A DNA stretch of 64,000 nucleotides from Hemerocallis citrina (GCA_017893485.1 CM030362.1:37542984-37606983); one strand, 5' to 3'; shown: positions 13,181-24,620, counted from the first letter of the stretch. Numbers and translations are program-made. The notes: a model not told the origin generated them from the sequence alone.

Positions 13181-13596
13181 GGAGGTTTGGGATCAATCAG
13201 ATTTTTGACGAGCGGCCTGGATGAACTCGACCCTTTGAGCATCGATGAGCAGCCCAGATTTGATCCCCCTAAATCCAACCGCCTATCTCTATCTTCAACC
13301 TCTGGCTCTAAATCCTAGCCGTCGAAAGCTTCGTCGTCTGCCACCTCCATTCCTCTAAACGAAACGTTTTTTTTGCCTCCACGATGACGAGCACTTCGTA
13401 GGCTTCGCTGCCGAAGTCCACGATGATCTTGGATGGGATTTCCGCTCTGTTAGCTACCCCGACACGAATTCTAGCAAACTTTCGGCATTCGTGGGTAATA
13501 GTGCCCTTGTCTATTTTGATGAGCAATCCGAATTTCCGAACGAAATTTTGGAATGCGGAGGTAACCCAACAGTGGAAGGGAAGGTTGAATAGAGGA

Positions 13597-15025
13597 TGTT
13601 AGAATTAGGGATAGGAAAATATTCTTTATTATGATTGATTCAACTGAGTACAATATGTCTCCTATATATAGGAGAGAAGAGAATACTAAACCAATACATT
13701 ATTCAATATGGGACTAAACTAATCTATCATCTAACACCCCCTCTCAAACTCAAGTTGGTTCAAGCAACAAGAGTTTGGAATACTGACGATGTTGATTTGG
13801 AAGAAACAACAAACTGTGATGCAGAAACGGCGCTTGATGTCGCATGTGATGAAAACTGAGAAGTAGATTGTTGCGGAAGAAAATAGTGATGGCGCACTAT
13901 TGAGATCTCACCCCGAACAGTGGCGGGATCTCCATATCCCGATTTGTCATGGGATCTCACCCCTAAACTGAGAAATAGACTATTGGGATCTCACCCCTGA
14001 CTTGAGACATAGTCGATGATGGGATCTCACCCCTGACTTGAGACATAGTCGATGATGGATATTATCCCTGAAATGAGAACTGGATGCTGATAACACCCCT
14101 CTCAAACTTACGATCGATCAACCGGAGTAAGTTGACGATGTGGATGTAGAAGCAAAAGATTTTTTTTTTTTCAAAGAAGATCCCTTACTAACAATCATTT
14201 GAAAGAAAAGAAGAAGAAAAATATCACGGACAGATACTATTACACAAGGACGTGATTAATGGTGTCAACCATTGGACCCCTCATCATTTCCATAAGGAAA
14301 AAGGATGGAGGCGAGGAAAAGTAAAGAAAATCAAAAAAAAAATATGGGAGAAGATCAGGAGTGGAGAAAATCGGATCAGGATGAAGAAGATCTAAAGAGA
14401 TCTGAAGTGATTTGAAGAGATGAGGAAGAAGGAGAGAGCTCCAGAAGTAGGAGGAGAAGAGATCTGGCAGGGAGTCTGGTAGGACCCAGATCGGGAACAT
14501 GGAGCGTCGGCCATGGCCGAGAAGAAAGAATCAGACTATTCTTGATTTTGATTTTGAGGGATGAAGAATCCGGCGATGAAGAATCCGGCGAAGAGGAGGA
14601 AAAGATGGATCGATCGCATCATGTGGTCAGCGATTGCAGCTTTCAGATCTTGATTTTGGGGGATTTTATTGTTTGGGGAATTTTTGGTAGATTTGGAGGA
14701 TTTGATTAGGAGAGGAAGAGGGATGACGGCTAGGGTTTTGGGGGAGATTAGGGTTTTGGTATTTGATCGGGAGCAGAAGAGAGATGTCGAGAGGTGGAGT
14801 GATTTCGATGAAGACGAGAACCACTCCACCTCGACAACGAGGATAAAATTAGTATAGGCCTTATAGAATTATTGGCTCTGATACCATGTTAGAATTATGG
14901 ATAGGTAAATATTCTTTATTATGATTGATTAAACTGAATACAATTGGCTCCTATATATAGGAGAGAAGAGAATACTAAACCAATACATTATTCAATGTGG
15001 GACTAAACTAATCTATCATCTAACA
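13597..15025 (-). mobile_element. TRIM-like miniature LTR retrotransposon
   Basis: Two near-identical terminal repeats of about 140 bp (13597-13736 and 14887-15025) begin TGTTAGAATTA and end CATCTAACA. Next to the right repeat, plus ggctctgatacca (14874-14886) is the complement of the tRNA-iMet primer-binding site, so the element runs on the minus strand. Beside the left repeat a minus-strand gagaggggg is a good polypurine tract. Flanks gagga (13592-13596) and gacga (15026-15030) form a TSD with one mismatch. The 1.15-kb interior encodes no recognisable protein. Size and build match terminal-repeat retrotransposons in miniature, which move with enzymes made elsewhere. Confidence 0.85.
13947..14056 (+). 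repeat. 36-bp tandem repeat inside the TRIM-like element
   Basis: The phrase gggatctcacccctgacttg, followed by agacatagtcgatgat, occurs twice in a row from 13985. A degenerate copy lies before it, and related gggatctcacccc words lie at 13910-13960. Confidence 0.75.
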
Positions 15026-16575
15026 GACGAATCCAAACTGAAGGATAACTCTCGGCTTTGAGCGCTCCGATTTCTCACGACCATGGCTTTAGGGTGATGA
15101 AGAACGCCAAACCCTGTGAATCCCTTCCTTCCAAGCCTTTCATCTTGAGCGCGTCAGCCATCACTTCTCCATTGTTGCAGTGAAGAAAGAAGCTGTTGTC
15201 GGAGATTTGTTGGACTACCCACGTCGACGTAGTTGACACCGCCGCCTGCATCAGCTTTGAGATATCTTTAACTTTTGGATTCCCCGTCTGAGCTTTAACC
15301 ATAGCGCAACTCTTGTATCGTCTTTCGAAATCCGCCATTAACGGAGTTGGAATGATGGTCGCCTTAATCACTCTTCTCTCCCCGGCGATGCTCTCTTGAG
15401 TCCCGCTAGCTTCCGAATTCAAAGTAGCGACGTGAAGTATTGGAGTTTCCTTGGATCTTGAGACCGTCGTAGCTCTGTTTTTGGGGCACGCCGTCGAGAT
15501 GTGGCCGGAATCTTTACAAACGTAGCAAAACCAGTCATACGTGCAATTATTGATTGAATGACTAGTTCTAGCGCACTTGTGGCAGCTCAGTCTAGCGTCG
15601 ATATTTTGTTCACCGGAGAAGCTCTGGCTTGGAGCTTTCTTCTGAGACTTCCTAGGCTTGACGAGGATCCATTCGCCGTCTTTGTCTTCCCTCTTTCTCG
15701 GAGCTTCTTTCTCCAACGATGGGGAACGTTGGCGAACTCTATGTTCAACCACGTCCCTGTTGGTTCCTCTTATCACCTCCGCGAACGTCCTCTTGTAGCC
15801 CTCCGCCGATTTCTCTTGTTGGTGACGAGTCTCTGGAGATGGACGGCGAGATCTAGCAGCGTTCCTGACGTTTGCCGCACGATCTTCGTCCCCCTCCTCC
15901 CTCTCATTCCCTGTACGATAGCCTCTTCCCCCTTTCAAGTGTGTCCATTCTCTATGACCAGTTGGAGATCTTGTCTCAGTTCTTCCTCTTGCTTTGCTTC
16001 GTGAACGGACGTCGTCGCTGTGGCGCTTCCTACTGTGTGATTCCCTCTCGTCGTCCCTCTCGCGCTTAGGCATAGTTGGAGAACAACGGACTTTGATCCT
16101 GTCTTGCTTGTCGGTGTTGTGGTAGGAGTGTTGATGGAGGGGTGAAGTATTCTGAGGTCGGTGGGAGGGATGATGGTAGGACTTCATTTAGAACTTTTTC
16201 TTCCCTTCCCATAAACAGGTTGGTTGGGCTTCCTGTGCACTGATAAAATGGTACAGTTTTAATGGAGTAATTGAGATCTTGGCCGTACTATAGCAAAATG
16301 TTTCGCTTTCTCGGTCTCTAGAATCTTTGCTCCCTTCTCTGTTGAGAATTGCTTAATTCTAATTATTTGCTGCACGTTCTGTTTTATTCAAACAATGAAA
16401 ATCTTTTCTCTCTAATTAATGAGCAATTACGAAATTAAGAGTTACAAGTATAGCCCACAAAAAAATCATAAAATGTTCATCAGAGAATCACCAATACAAA
16501 GCAACTAAAAGTAACAGAAGACACAGAAGATTGGGAAAATTCCGGAAGACCAATATACGTCTCCTTCGGCTTTTA

Positions 16576-16668
16576 TTACAGAGTACATCTCGATTTCTCT
16601 TTTGCTACCATTTGATTTCCGAAACAGTCATCCTTGAGGATTGGCTTTCTATGACTTCCTTCTTTGAC
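16576..16668 (-). CDS. Possible terminal exon of an unidentified minus-strand gene
   Basis: On the minus strand a good acceptor (a T-rich tract ending in gggcag) is followed by 30 open codons and a TAA at 16578-16576. The peptide starts VKEGSHRKPILKDD and ends EKSRCTL. I do not recognise it, and no partner exon was found to the right, where the sequence is transposons. It could equally be chance; the acceptor quality is the only positive evidence. The flanking 16220-16575 and 16669-17070 hold nothing else that I can identify. Confidence 0.22.
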   Translation of the reverse strand, partial: VKEGSHRKPILKDDCFGNQMVAKEKSRCTL

Positions 16669-17078
16669 CTGCCCAATATGAAAAAAATATAATCTTTTCA
16701 ATTAACCATGCATAACACAGTAAGCAGAGAGTTATTATCATTTAGACAATCTCTAATTTGTAGATAATCAACTATCTAATCCAAACTATTTATTTTAAGT
16801 GGGCGGTTATATTAACCATTTATTTACTCAATTGTTATTAGTTACCATTAGAGCTTCAAAATTTAAATTTAATTAGGGTTTCATGTACTTCATCAAGCAT
16901 CATGATTTATTCTCCTTTAAAAAAAAAGTAGAGAGAGAGAGGGATTATCTTGAGGATGGATAATGGAGTTTGATGTACCTCCATTACCACCATCTGCAAT
17001 TTTCTTGCCTCAATCTTCCATTTATATTCAATTTAGGAATTTAGATTTCTCCATTTTGTGACAGAGATGATGAAAGTA

Positions 17079-17960
17079 GTGTTTGGCCCAGCTTAAAATT
17101 AGCTTAGCTTCTCCTTTAGAAGGAGAAGCTGGGCCAAACGTATATTTTGAAAAGCTCTACAAAAAGAGAAGTAGCTTTTTTTTATGAAGAAAAGGAGCTC
17201 TAAAAGAAGCCCTCCAAATCTACTTCTAGCTTCTAGCTTCTAGCTTCTAGATCAAAACCAACAAAGAAAAAAACAGATCAAAACCCAACTCTCCCCTTCT
17301 TCTTCCTCCATCGTCAACAGAACCCAACAGAAAATTAGCCTTGCTCCTTCCCCTCACCATTGCCCCCGCCTTCGCTTGTCTTCCGCTCGTCACGTCATAC
17401 CTGGCACTCTCAGATGCTCTCCAGTTGATCATCTCCCACACAAATCCATCCGTCAATTAAATCCAGTCCCCACTCGGCCTACCATTATTGCCCCCACCAA
17501 GAAGCGTAGGCGAATCAAAAATATCGGCCCAACTCGTCCACGTGCATTCTCCATCCCCTCCACCTCTGCACCCCATTTGCACTTTTCCCCACTATCCCTG
17601 CACTTTTGTCAATTCTGCAAAATATCTCATCCCCCATCTCTCTCCTCCTTCCCTTTTACAGCAAAATATCTCCCCATCTATTCTTTTTCTTATTCAATTC
17701 CTAATTTTGAGCTCGGGATTAGGGATTTGGTGAAGATGGTGGAGATTAGGGATTAGGGATTAGGGATTTGGTGAAGATGATGTATAAAAGTAGCTTTTAA
17801 TTGATATCTTATGCCAAACAACTTGTAGCTTAAAAACAGCTTTAAAGTTTAAAAAAAAGCTGACTATCCAAACAGCTTCAGCTTTTAATTTTAAAGCTGT
17901 ACTTTCTAGCTTCTCCTTCTGAAGTAGCTTTAAAGCTAAAAAAAGCTAGGCCAAACGCAC
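17079..17960. mobile_element. Non-autonomous TIR DNA transposon (about 0.88 kb)
   Basis: The left end gtgtttggcccagctt and the right end aagctaggccaaacgcac are inverted. The similarity continues about 50 bp inward, including agaaggagaagct on the left against agcttctccttct on the right. Runs of cttctag/agctt words fill the subterminal parts. The middle (17280-17760) is C-rich and unlike the flanks, and may be captured host DNA. A clear target-site duplication was not found, so the superfamily is unassigned. No transposase is encoded. Confidence 0.6.
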
Positions 17961-18202
17961 CCGAAAGATCCTCCCCATTTAGAAAGGGTAATGTAGGACA
18001 TACCACAAAACAAAAACAAAAAAGTTGGTAATTAAGAAGGACAAATGAGTATAAAAATAATAAGTTTTATGAAGTTGGCTATTTCGTACTTGTGAAACTT
18101 ATTAGGATTTAAATAAATCAATCTCTAACTGTGGGCCTTTATATAATTTTCCCTATAACATATTATAATTGAAAAACTAGTAATATGTACATGCCAAGCA
18201 AG

Positions 18203-19238
18203 TAGGGGTGGTATACCGTACCATACCGTACAAAAATTACTCTACCGTCTACCGTACCGGAGTACTTGGTACACGAATTTCTCTACCATTACCGTACCAA
18301 TATTTTGGTACTACCGAGTTCGGTAATACCGAAATATCGATATGGTAATGGTAGCTAGTACCGTGGTAGTACCAGACATCAAGAACCCTAGGTATGTTCA
18401 ATCTAGTTTTGTTGTTGGTCCCTTCTTGCTGTCACCGAGAACTGAGAGAATGTCATTGAATACTTTCATTAATGAATATAGCTACTAACAGATTTGCATT
18501 AACTACCAAATATTGATTTCTACTGAAAGTCAAATAGACTAGTCTCTCGACTCTCCCACAGGTCTTCTCATTGAATGGTAACCTCAGTTCCTTTAAAATT
18601 GAAATATAATTTGAAATTCCTATGTTACCTTATGACGTCAATTCTTTCCAAAACAGATGTGGTTACAAATTAAAACATGGATGCTGATAAGAAACTAGAA
18701 CAAAAATTAACTAAAAAAGGGGACGATCAGAATCAAAATCAATACCAAAAAGTGAACGTGGAGCGATCAGTCGTTCAGTCGAGCGATCAGTCGGTGCGTC
18801 GGACGTCGTGCATGAGCCTTAGGTTCAAAGCCAAAAAAAAAAACTAGAAAAAGGGGAAGAGGAAGATCTGTTCGGTGCATCGGTGATTGGGTAATTACTA
18901 ATTACTAATTTGATATCTGATTGAATTTACAACGAAGAGTTTGGAGAAGAGTAGCCGACTAGGGTAGAAAAAAAATGAAAGAAAGACTGGGCTGGGCCTG
19001 AAACTTTTCTGGGCTTGGGTTTTAAAATAAAAATATTAGATTAAATGTATATTAAATATATTCGGTACGGTACGGTATACCAATGGTATAAACATTTTGT
19101 ACCAGTACCGTACCATAAAAAATTGGTATGGTACAATACCGAAAATTTAGTACGGTATTACCAAATTTTGGTGTTTTTTGGTATGGTAATGGTATGGTAC
19201 GGTATGGTACGGTAATATGGTATTTTTTGACACCCCTA
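18203..19238. mobile_element. Non-autonomous hAT transposon (1.04 kb)
   Basis: The ends are taggggtg at 18203 and caccccta at 19238, typical hAT termini. They are flanked by a perfect 8-bp target-site duplication, caagcaag at 18195-18202 and 19239-19246. Both subterminal regions are packed with ggtacggta / taccgtacc words in both orientations, the sort of repeated motif hAT transposases bind. The interior has no transposase coding sequence. Confidence 0.9.
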
Positions 19239-19349
19239 CAAGCAAGTTCTAATCAATTTTTTTTTTAATATAGAATAAATAATAAGACATAATCCGACCT
19301 CGAACCTGAGACATCCCTTTAATTATACATACTCTTTACAAATCTCTAA

Positions 19350-19686
19350 TCTCTAATATTATAATGGAAGAGTTAGGGTGATCATTTGTAGACATTCAAT
19401 CATCTAATCTCAACCATTCATTTTTAAGTGAGAATTATATTAACCATTCATTTACTCAACTATAATTAGTTACCATAATACCCTCAAAGTTCAAATTTAT
19501 TTACAACATAATTATTTACAAAAGTGTCACTCATATAAAATAAAAGTTTGTGCCACTAGGGGTAATTTGTAAAGAGTATGTGATGAGTAAAGGGAGGTCT
19601 CACGTTCGAGGTCAGATTACGTCTTATTATTTACTATGTATTTTTTTTTTTAAATTCGAACGTGCATTGCGCTTGCAAATTTCTAG
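19350..19686 (+). mobile_element. Non-autonomous Helitron
   Basis: It starts TCTCTAATATTATAATGG after an A and ends with a cgtgcattgcgc hairpin-like stretch then TTTCTAG followed by T. The A|TC...CTAG|T layout is diagnostic for Helitrons. Length is 337 bp, non-coding. Confidence 0.75.
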
Positions 19687-19973
19687 TTATCCATAGTACA
19701 CAAACTTTTATTTTATATGAGTGATACTTTTGTAAATAATTATGTTGTAAATAACAACAATTGAGTCATTGCGCTTGCAGATTACTAGTTACCCATAATG
19801 GCACAAACTTTTATTTTATATGTGTGACACTTTTGTAAATAATCATGTTATAAATAACAACAATTGAGTAAATAAATGGTTAATATAACCCCCACTAAAA
19901 AATAAATGGTTGAGATTAGATAGTTGATTGTCTACAAATGACAACCCCCACGCTCCCATTATAGTATTAGAGA
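19687..19973 (-). mobile_element. Helitron-derived sequence in inverted orientation
   Basis: The right end reads ccattatagtattagaga, the reverse complement of the Helitron 5' end seen at 19350. Interior words (gagtaaataaatggttaatataac, in part) are the reverse of the neighbouring copy. An internal second 3' end (tgcgcttgcagattactag at about 19770) suggests two overlapping insertions. Exact boundaries are not resolved. Confidence 0.55.
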
Positions 19974-19995
19974 AATAAACAGAAGTGTGCAATTA

Positions 19996-20294
19996 AAGCC
20001 AAAACAATCTAATTCTACTGCGAAGAAAAAATTCTTCCTGATAACATTGATACATTTAAACATATTATCCCTGTAACCAATAAGCATACCACTAGAAGTT
20101 CCCATAGAATTTAAAGAAACTCATTCTGAAATAATAGAGCCTTCCAAAGCTTTATAAAGATTAGGAGTAGGAGAAGGAATTTTAGACTCCTGAATAGCTA
20201 TAAGATTGCAATGGGAAGAGTTAATAAAGTCAAAAACGACAACCCACTTATCATTATCACCTAAACCTCTAATATTCCATGCTGATATAATCAT
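19996..20294 (-). pseudogene. LINE ORF2 endonuclease N-terminus, truncated
   Basis: About 95 codons from the ATG at 20294. The start MIISAWNIRGLGD and the IQESK motif (metal-binding Glu of APE-type nucleases) identify it. A TGA follows SIISE, then the frame continues for a while (GMLIGYRDNMFKC). It is cut off by the Helitron insertion, with no reverse transcriptase left. Confidence 0.65.
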
Positions 20295-21006
20295 TTAAAA
20301 CTATTGTTACCCCCTCTTATTATTTCAAGCTCCTTAATTCTATTAAAGTCACTTGAAGTAAAATTAGTAAAACCAGATAAAGAGGTAAAATTATCTAAAT
20401 AACCTTTAGAAAACGTATCAAAATGACATCTTAAAAATAGAGCCTAGTAAAATACCCTCAAGAGAGGATGAAGCAGATGGAGCAAGAATTTCTAGATTCT
20501 TGATTTGTGCAATCAAGGCTGTTTTTTCTACTTCTAAAATAGGCTAGTCAGCATCTGCTCTCTTTCCAACTCTAATGCTTCTTCTCAAAGGACCAGAGGC
20601 TTTCCTTACATTCTTCTTTTTCTTTGAAACATATATATTCAGCTTCCGCACATTTCTGAAGAATAGGATTTTCATCCAAAACAGGAATATGAGTCTCTGA
20701 ATCAGGGTAGCAGATAGATAAAGGAATAGGAGAAACATTGAAATCATTGTCTGAATCTTGAAAATCAGAATAATCAGGTTGGCAATACTCTTTATCCAAA
20801 AGGCATAAATTAAGAATAATCTTGAAAAGCAGATAATAGATTATCCTCCACATCAGGCTTATCCAACAAAACAGAAGATGGTTTATCAGCAATAGAAGTA
20901 GAAGCATTCAGTATCTCTTTTGAAGAGAATTAGGATAAGCCATGTCAAACTTATCCAGAAAATCCAAAGAAAGACTATTGATAGGAGAATTGTGAAATAT
21001 ACATCC

Positions 21007-21982
21007 AGCTAGCTAGTGATGTTACTAGGGAGGATGCCCTCGTCGCGGACGTATGGAAGAATAAGAGACTGAGAATTGAACTCAAAGGAATCCTATCTAA
21101 CGAAGGTCAGGAACAACTGGTGAAACTCAAAATGTTGCTGGAGGAGGTGGGGCGTCAGGATAGGGGAGAAGATGACGAAAGAGAATGGAGATTAAGTTCT
21201 AACTGTATTTTCTCGGTTAGTTCTATGTGCGGCTTCTTGAATGATGGGGCCATTAGAAATGCTCATGCAAATATTATATGGAAATCGAAAGTCCCTTCTA
21301 AGGTGAAGGCATTCCTTTGGTTGGTATTGAACAATGCTATTATCTCCAAAACGAATCTTAGGAAGCGCAATATCCCGATCGATGTGACGTGCCAGCGTTG
21401 TAACACTGGAGAGGAGGATACTAACCTTATTTTCATTCTATGTCCTAGAGCTAGACTAACTTGGGAAGTCATGGGATTGGGCTTTGATAAGATAGAGACA
21501 CTAAATTGTATCGAGGATATTTGGGGTAGCTGGAGATCCAGAAACATTACGAAAGACTATAGACTCATTTGGGATATTACGGTTGGGGCAATTTTGTGGA
21601 CCCTATGGCTTGATAGATTTGATTTTTGCTTCCGTAATACTAGATGTAGATTTCTTATGTTATCGCATAAAATTCTGGCTCTAATAGATGTTTGGGCAGG
21701 TCAAGCAGGAGCGAGGAAGAAACTCCGTATGGAGGGGCAGAATAGTTGTCTGGGGGAGGAATGCAATCACCTCCTATCTATTTTTGTGCGGATCAAGCAG
21801 GAGGTTTCTATTATTTCGGGCATGTTTAATTGTCTTCTATGTATAGCAGACTGGGGTTTATTGAATGTACTTGATGTAGTGAACTGGAGTAGATTAGACT
21901 TGTAATATTGGCTACTATCTCTTTCGTTAATTTTTCATTAATGAAATCGGTGACTTCGGTCACTTTTATCTCCAAAAAAAAA
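21007..21982 (+). mobile_element. 5'-truncated LINE with perfect 16-bp TSD
   Basis: The insertion lies between tgtgaaatatacatcc at 20991-21006 and the same 16 bp at 21983-21998, and ends in a run of A. It carries only the 3' part of ORF2 and the 3' UTR. The tail ends with the hairpin gtgac-ttcg-gtcac just before the A run. The perfect duplication and long open frame suggest it is younger than the LINE it interrupts. Confidence 0.9.
21120..21905 (+). pseudogene. LINE ORF2 C-terminal fragment (zf-RVT and RNase H-like tail)
   Basis: An open frame of 261 codons, really the 3' end of ORF2 whose start was lost in 5' truncation. It contains IWKSKVPSKVKAFLWLVLNN, the CQRC...TNLIFILC zf-RVT cysteine pattern, and LWTLWLDRFDFCFRN near residue 160, the same tail motif as in the full-length LINE. 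No reverse transcriptase catalytic core is present. It is not expected to be expressed as a protein. Confidence 0.75.
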
Positions 21983-23214
21983 TGTGAAATATACATCCTG
22001 CAGAAGCATGAAACCTTTCCCCCATAGCCACATGATTGATCAAACCTCTCCAATTACTCCCTGTAGCTGTAGGAAAGTTATTTTTAAGAGAAGGTAGAGT
22101 TTTAAGATGCTTCTCTTTATCCTTTAAAGTTTAAACTGAGGTATCTTTAGAGAATACTATCATATCATTACTAGTAGGAATTACTGGCTTAGATGAATTA
22201 CCAACATCCTTCTGGGTCAATAACAAATTCATCTTCTCCATATCTCAAGGCGAATTAGGAATTTCTTCTTCTTCTTCTTCAAGATAGTTTTTAGCCACCG
22301 GAACCCATTGAAAGTTAGACTTAAAATTATGAAGAAGACTCTTCCCCTAACCTCCCTGGGATTCATCAATATCCTTACCCAAAGAGTAATGTGGCATTTC
22401 CAAAAAAAATTGTATCCCTCCTTTACATTCATTTCCCTACAAATTCCTAAAATTTTTGTTTCCCTCCTCTTGTTCTACGGGCATATCAACATAACCATTT
22501 TCCATATTTATCTTTGTACTTTCTCTTCTGAGAAGTAAGACATTTTCCAACTATTGCATACTGGGTCTTAGTAGTTAATCAGATATATATTACAATTTTG
22601 AAATTCAGATTGATAATTCATTCATCGCAAGAGTATCCTGCATATATTTAAGGATTTGACAAACCTTGCATTGTTGTCTTGTTGAATCTGCTGCGAGTTC
22701 AAAAAAAATTCAAGAAACAAATCTTCTTGGAGATATAGATTAGAGTTTCCCTTGTGAAAGAAAGACGGTACAAACAAACAATCATATTCTTTTTCAGACC
22801 ATAATTAGCAAATTCACATTTTGTCAAATATAATACAACCCCACCAGTAAGAGATCTAAGCTTATATGCAAATATAAGATGACCATTGTCATGTAAAGAA
22901 AATCTGCCAGCAACGGAAAAATGTAACACATTGCAGAATGGTAGTGCTTCTAGAATTCACGCACAGACAAACTTAACAGGCTTCTCACTATCTCAGCAGT
23001 AACGCCACGAGGAGAATTCAAAGAAAAAGCAAATTAATTGATGGCCTCAAAATGAGAAGACCGGAAAATTTTCTTTGTGTGAAATTATAAACAGGGGAAG
23101 AGAGAAAAATTGTACTTGAGCACGAACTCCATACGCTTTTACCTTTTGAAAAGAAGGACCATTATTTAGAGGAAAAGCTGAGACAAAGAAACACTTCATA
23201 TCGTCAACAGTAAA

Positions 23215-23606
23215 CACTTCTACGATATGGAACCTACGGCTAGACCGAAACGACCTTTGTTTTCGCAATATCAATCATAGGATTTCTGTTTTGATCTGCA
23301 AAACTAAACAATTCATTCTTGATTGGACAGAGCACAACTGGTACAAGAAGAGACCACGATTGGAGGATGAGGAAGAGTAGGTTATCTACAGTTTGGCCGA
23401 CATTCAGGATCGGACAGTCACTTCGGTTATTTGGGCATAGTTGTTTTTGGTTTGTGTTTTGTCGCCTCGTGTAGGCTGTGGAGGTTATAGCCTCTGTTTT
23501 GGTTGTTTTTATGTTGGACTGGCCTATGGATTTCTATGTAATTTTATGCATGTTTCGTTAATTATCATTAATGAAGCGATGACGATGTCATCTTTTTATT
23601 AAAAAA
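23215..23606 (+). mobile_element. Short 5'-truncated LINE tail
   Basis: Begins within the RNase H-like tail (ggaacctacggctagaccga encodes the LDRND motif) and ends with cattaatgaagcgatgac, a hairpin gatgac-gat-gtcatc, and an A run. Flanked by acagtaaa at 23207-23214 and 23607-23614. Its 3' end is of the same family as the full-length LINE at 6969-16204. Confidence 0.75.
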
Positions 23607-23608
23607 AC

Positions 23609-23712
23609 AGTAAATTTTGACTCGTCGCTTGAATTCATTGCTAATAACTTAATAGTAAATTTTGACTCGTCACTTGAATCCATTGTTAATAACTTAATAG
23701 AAAATTATTCTT
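23609..23712 (+). repeat. Two-copy tandem duplication of about 52 bp
   Basis: The phrase gtaaattttgactcgtc, then cttgaat-cattg-taataacttaatag, occurs twice in succession with three substitutions, starting right at the TSD of the LINE tail to its left. Confidence 0.8.
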
Positions 23713-24085
23713 TGTTTCAAACCCTGCCACAAAATTTACAAAAAATTGCCATTCGTTCCTCTGAAACCTTTAAAATATAAGCACAAGAGACTTATTAGTA
23801 CATTCGGATCAGATTCATTTTTTCAGGCATTTTGTCAAACATGTAGCATGCGAGATTGCAAACACTACGCCTTATCAAGAATGTCAAGAAAATACCGCTG
23901 GTTTGCGCTGCCAAAACTTTAAAGAACAAAGAGAGAGAATGTGTCCAATTCAAGTATGGGGAAATCCACCATTGCAAATACTTCTAGTCACATTCTCTCA
24001 TGTGTTTAACTAAAAAACAGTTTCTTTATGATCTGAAAGATTTATAGGAAAATACTAAAAGTTTGAGGGACTTATATACAAAATA

Positions 24086-24620
24086 GGGTTTTTAACATGT
24101 ATGTCCCTAACAAATATGTAAATATCACATATACCCTTCACAAATTTGTATTTTCATATTTACCCCTAACAATGTGTGTCCAACCTCTTAGTTACCCCTT
24201 AAGTTAAAACTACATTAGAAACATAAAAATGTATAAAATATACAATTCTATTTAATAGACTTCATGTAAAATGACTGAAATACTCTTCCTCCACTAGTCA
24301 AGCTTCTTCATCTTATTTTTTTGTAAACTCAATTGACTATAAAACCAACTGAAACACATCAACAATTCTCAATTTTTATTCAGTTTTCTTAATAAATGGA
24401 CAAATTGACAGTACATCTTTGTAATTTCATCTTCTTTATCATGTTTTCTACCCAAATTCGCCATTAATCTTATAAATTTTCAATACAAATTGTTTGAAGC
24501 AACTTTTAGGGTTAAATAAGAAATATGATCATATTGTTAGGGGCATATATGAAAATACACATTTTTGAAGGGCATATATGATATTAGCATATTTGTTAGG
24601 GGTATACGTGTTAAAAACCC
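24086..24620. mobile_element. MULE-type MITE with long terminal inverted repeats
   Basis: About 90 bp at each end are inverted copies, with outer ends gggtttttaac and gttaaaaaccc. The element is flanked by a perfect 9-bp duplication tacaaaata at 24077-24085 and 24621-24629. Long inverted repeats plus a 9-bp TSD fit Mutator-like elements. It is 535 bp and non-coding. It lies about 235 bp upstream of the DnaJ start codon, so it may touch that gene's promoter. Confidence 0.85.

Larger units (their letters stand above)
10876..16187 (-). pseudogene. LINE ORF1 (RRM-like and zinc-knuckle RNA-binding protein), split by three insertions
   Basis: ORF1 remains lie on both sides of three LTR-type insertions. 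The 5' part, 16187-15075, is a charged, Arg/Ser-rich region followed by two CCHC-like knuckles (CHKCARTSHSINNC and CYVCKDSGHISTAC) and ends with a TGA after TLKPWS. After removing the 13597-15025 insertion, the reading continues with FNLPFHCWVTSAFQNF and, at 13526-13308, FARIRVGVANRAEIPSKIIV, the usual DUF4283-type segment of plant LINE ORF1. The C-terminal part resumes at 12439-12239 and at 11124-10876. Such proteins bind LINE RNA. Both stops and insertions inactivate it. Confidence 0.75.
6969..16204 (-). mobile_element. Full-length L1-type LINE with nested LTR insertions
   Basis: A non-LTR retrotransposon read on the minus strand. Its 3' end is at 6969, with a T-rich run on the plus strand (poly-A tail), and its 5' end is near 16204. 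It is bounded by 15-bp target-site duplications, cttcccataaacaag at 6954-6968 and cttcccataaacagg at 16205-16219 (one mismatch). In order it carries ORF1 with RRM-like and CCHC zinc-knuckle regions, then ORF2 with APE-type endonuclease, reverse transcriptase, zf-RVT region and RNase H-like tail. Three LTR-type elements (11365-12159, 12520-13180, 13597-15025) interrupt ORF1; without them the LINE is about 6.4 kb, a normal full length. Both ORFs carry stops or frameshifts, so it is dead. Confidence 0.88.
19990..22540 (-). mobile_element. Older L1-type LINE, 3' part lost, interrupted by a younger LINE
   Basis: On the minus strand an ORF2 starts at 20294 with MIISAWNIRGLGDNDKW, a plant LINE endonuclease start, followed by IAIQESKIPSP. 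It ends abruptly next to the Helitron pieces at about 19985. To its right are degraded ORF1-like stretches (20300-20990 and 22000-22520, including the word FQWVPVAKNYLEEE). They are separated by the younger LINE at 21007-21982. Similar low-grade ORF1-like sequence may continue to about 23270 (minus ORFs at 22699-22929 and 23047-23274), but that extension is uncertain. Confidence 0.6.

Noticed and set aside
17715..17770. Telomere-like gattagggattaggg repeats
   Set aside because: The unit differs from the plant TTTAGGG telomere repeat and there are only a few copies inside a TIR element.
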